NCBI RefSeq assembly: GCF_900169785.1
Contig: NZ_FWER01000008.1
Location: 1-64,000, forward strand
Source: Rhizobium sullae
GTDB taxonomy: Bacteria > Pseudomonadota > Alphaproteobacteria > Rhizobiales > Rhizobiaceae
DNA: 64,000 nt
Direction of reading: 5' to 3'
The position numbers were made by a program, and so were the translations under genes. Shown piece after piece: positions 63,166 through 64,000 of this stretch (positions within the stretch are counted from its first letter, which is position 1; each line of letters begins with the position of its first letter). The notes beneath the pieces were generated by a model. It was not told the origin of the DNA. It worked only from the letters and a program-made list of their open reading frames with translations, and ran no database searches.

Positions 63166-63810
63166 ATGTTCGAGGCCAAGGCCTTCTCTCCCTTCGAAAG
63201 CCTTGCGGCCGAACTCATTCCCTATGCCACGGAGGGCGATGATGGGTCTCATGATCTTGCCCATATCCTGCGCGTCTTCCGCAATGCGATGCGCATACAC
63301 GCGACAGAGGGCGGAAACGGTCGAATCCTGTCCGCCGCAGTGCTGCTCCATGACTGCGTCGCGGTCGAAAAAAGTTCGCCGCTGCGCTCCAAAGCTTCGG
63401 CGCTCGCGGCACAAAAGGCGTCCGGCATCCTGAAGGAACTGGGCTGGACGGCAGAGGAAATTGCGGCCGTTGCACATGCGATCACCACACACAGCTTTTC
63501 CGCCAACATCACGCCGGAAACCCTCGAAGCGCGGATATTGCAGGATTCCGACCGCCTCGACGCAATCGGCATGGTGGGCGCGGCGCGCTGTTTTTATATC
63601 GGCGGGCGCATGGCTTCCGGCCTTTATGATCCGTTCGACCCGGCTGCCGAACACCGCCCGCTCGACGACCGGCGCTACGCCATTGACCATTTCCAGACAA
63701 AGCTGTTCAAACTTGCCGACGGATTTCAGACGGCGGCAGGACGCGCCCTTGCAGCCGAACGCGACAAACGTCTTCGGGATTTCCTCGCGGCGTTCATGGA
63801 CGAGATTTAG
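63166..63810 (+). CDS. HD-domain phosphohydrolase
   Basis: This 214-residue protein has the HD motif series HDLAHILRVFRNA, VLLHDCVAVEKSSP and LQDSDRLDAIGMVGAAR, typical of the YedJ/YpgQ-like HD family that hydrolyses nucleoside phosphates. The ending TKLFKLADGFQTAAGRALA with FLAAFMDE fits. ATG 63166 is preferred, with a GGTGA stretch upstream; GTG 63157 is in frame. It is 9 bp before the MOSC gene, so probably in one operon with it. Confidence 0.87.
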   Translation: MFEAKAFSPFESLAAELIPYATEGDDGSHDLAHILRVFRNAMRIHATEGGNGRILSAAVLLHDCVAVEKSSPLRSKASALAAQKASGILKELGWTAEEIAAVAHAITTHSFSANITPETLEARILQDSDRLDAIGMVGAARCFYIGGRMASGLYDPFDPAAEHRPLDDRRYAIDHFQTKLFKLADGFQTAAGRALAAERDKRLRDFLAAFMDEI

Positions 63811-63819
63811 GGGAACAGA

Positions 63820-64000
63820 ATGCGCGTCAGCGATCTTTTTATCTATCCGCTCAAGAGCGCCCGCGGCATCGCCATTCCTTTCTCGGCGGTCGACGCCTTC
63901 GGCCTTCCCGGCGACCGCCGCGCCATGGTGACGGATCCGGCCGGTCATTTCATCACGCAGCGCGAATTGCCCGCACTTGCCCGGATCGAAGTGCGACCCG
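63820..64000 (+). CDS. MOSC-domain protein (5' part only)
   Basis: The open frame from ATG 63820 runs off the window edge (60 codons). It translates to MRVSDLFIYPLKSARGIAIP and then GLPGDRRAMVTDPAGHFITQ with RELPALARIEV. This is the MOSC N-terminal beta-barrel pattern (YPLKS...GLxxDRRWMV...FITQRExPxLA). Full-length members carry a MOSC domain that handles the molybdenum cofactor or sulfur in reductases such as YcbX-like proteins. A GGGAACAG stretch precedes the ATG. The C-terminal part is outside the window. Confidence 0.85.
   Translation, partial: MRVSDLFIYPLKSARGIAIPFSAVDAFGLPGDRRAMVTDPAGHFITQRELPALARIEVRP

Overview
The window looks like chromosomal core sequence from an alphaproteobacterium of the Rhizobiaceae (Rhizobium/Agrobacterium type). 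The reasons are the high GC content, the codon usage, the gene order (pepA-lptF-lptG-lptD-surA-pdxA-rsmA; fabD-fabG-acpP-fabF-mltG-yicC-gmk; rpsF-rpsR-DUF2232-rplI-dnaB-alr-radA-cvpA-purF), CTTGAC-like promoters and many rhizobial conserved hypothetical genes. No tRNA, rRNA, CRISPR array, prophage or complete insertion sequence was seen. The species cannot be named from sequence alone.

Layout. 1-204: truncated tnpB (IS200/IS605 type) running off the left edge. 0.5-5.2 kb: GGDEF protein, ABC-F ATPase, sugar 1-dehydrogenase and GrpB-like protein. 5.2-7.2 kb (minus): pepA-holC. 7.3-15.8 kb: PAP2 phosphatase, then the LPS transport genes lptF-lptG-lptD with surA, pdxA and rsmA. 15.8-22.3 kb (minus): fatty acid synthesis (fabD, fabG, acpP, fabF) leading into mltG, yicC and gmk. 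22.5-24.5 kb: aldo/keto reductase, a small Cys-rich exported protein and a gene-poor stretch. 24.5-36 kb: ribosomal proteins S6, S18 and L9, then dnaB, alr, radA, cvpA and purF. Accessory genes are scattered through this last block: marR, a TumE/TumA-type toxin-antitoxin pair with a frameshifted antitoxin, and a LysE exporter.

36-46 kb: SDR, GH25 lysozyme, cysS, three tandem GFA (Mss4/CENP-V fold) genes coupled to an alpha/beta hydrolase, citramalate synthase, a PIMT-like methyltransferase, RarD and a LOG-family hydrolase. 46-52.4 kb: a large LysM protein, an Atm1-type ABC exporter, and the phosphatidylserine pair psd-pssA. 52.4-64 kb: ArgO-like exporter, SRAP protein, YnfA, Nudix, several conserved hypotheticals, the coupled ygfZ-HD-phosphatase cluster, a MscS channel, SodC, an EF-hand protein, a PAS-GGDEF-EAL protein, an HD phosphohydrolase and a MOSC gene cut by the right edge.

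The main functional theme is the envelope: LPS export (LptFGD, SurA), a possible lipid-phosphate phosphatase beside it, fatty acid and phospholipid synthesis, MltG, GH25, LysM, Alr and MscS. The most unusual observations are the TumE/TumA locus (frameshifted antitoxin, and a toxin start codon inside a perfect 14-bp inverted repeat), the GFA triplet, the mirror-like internal duplication of the LysM protein, and several strong unexplained hairpins. I did not find convincing evidence of a wholly new multi-gene system. Most of the window is ordinary core genome.
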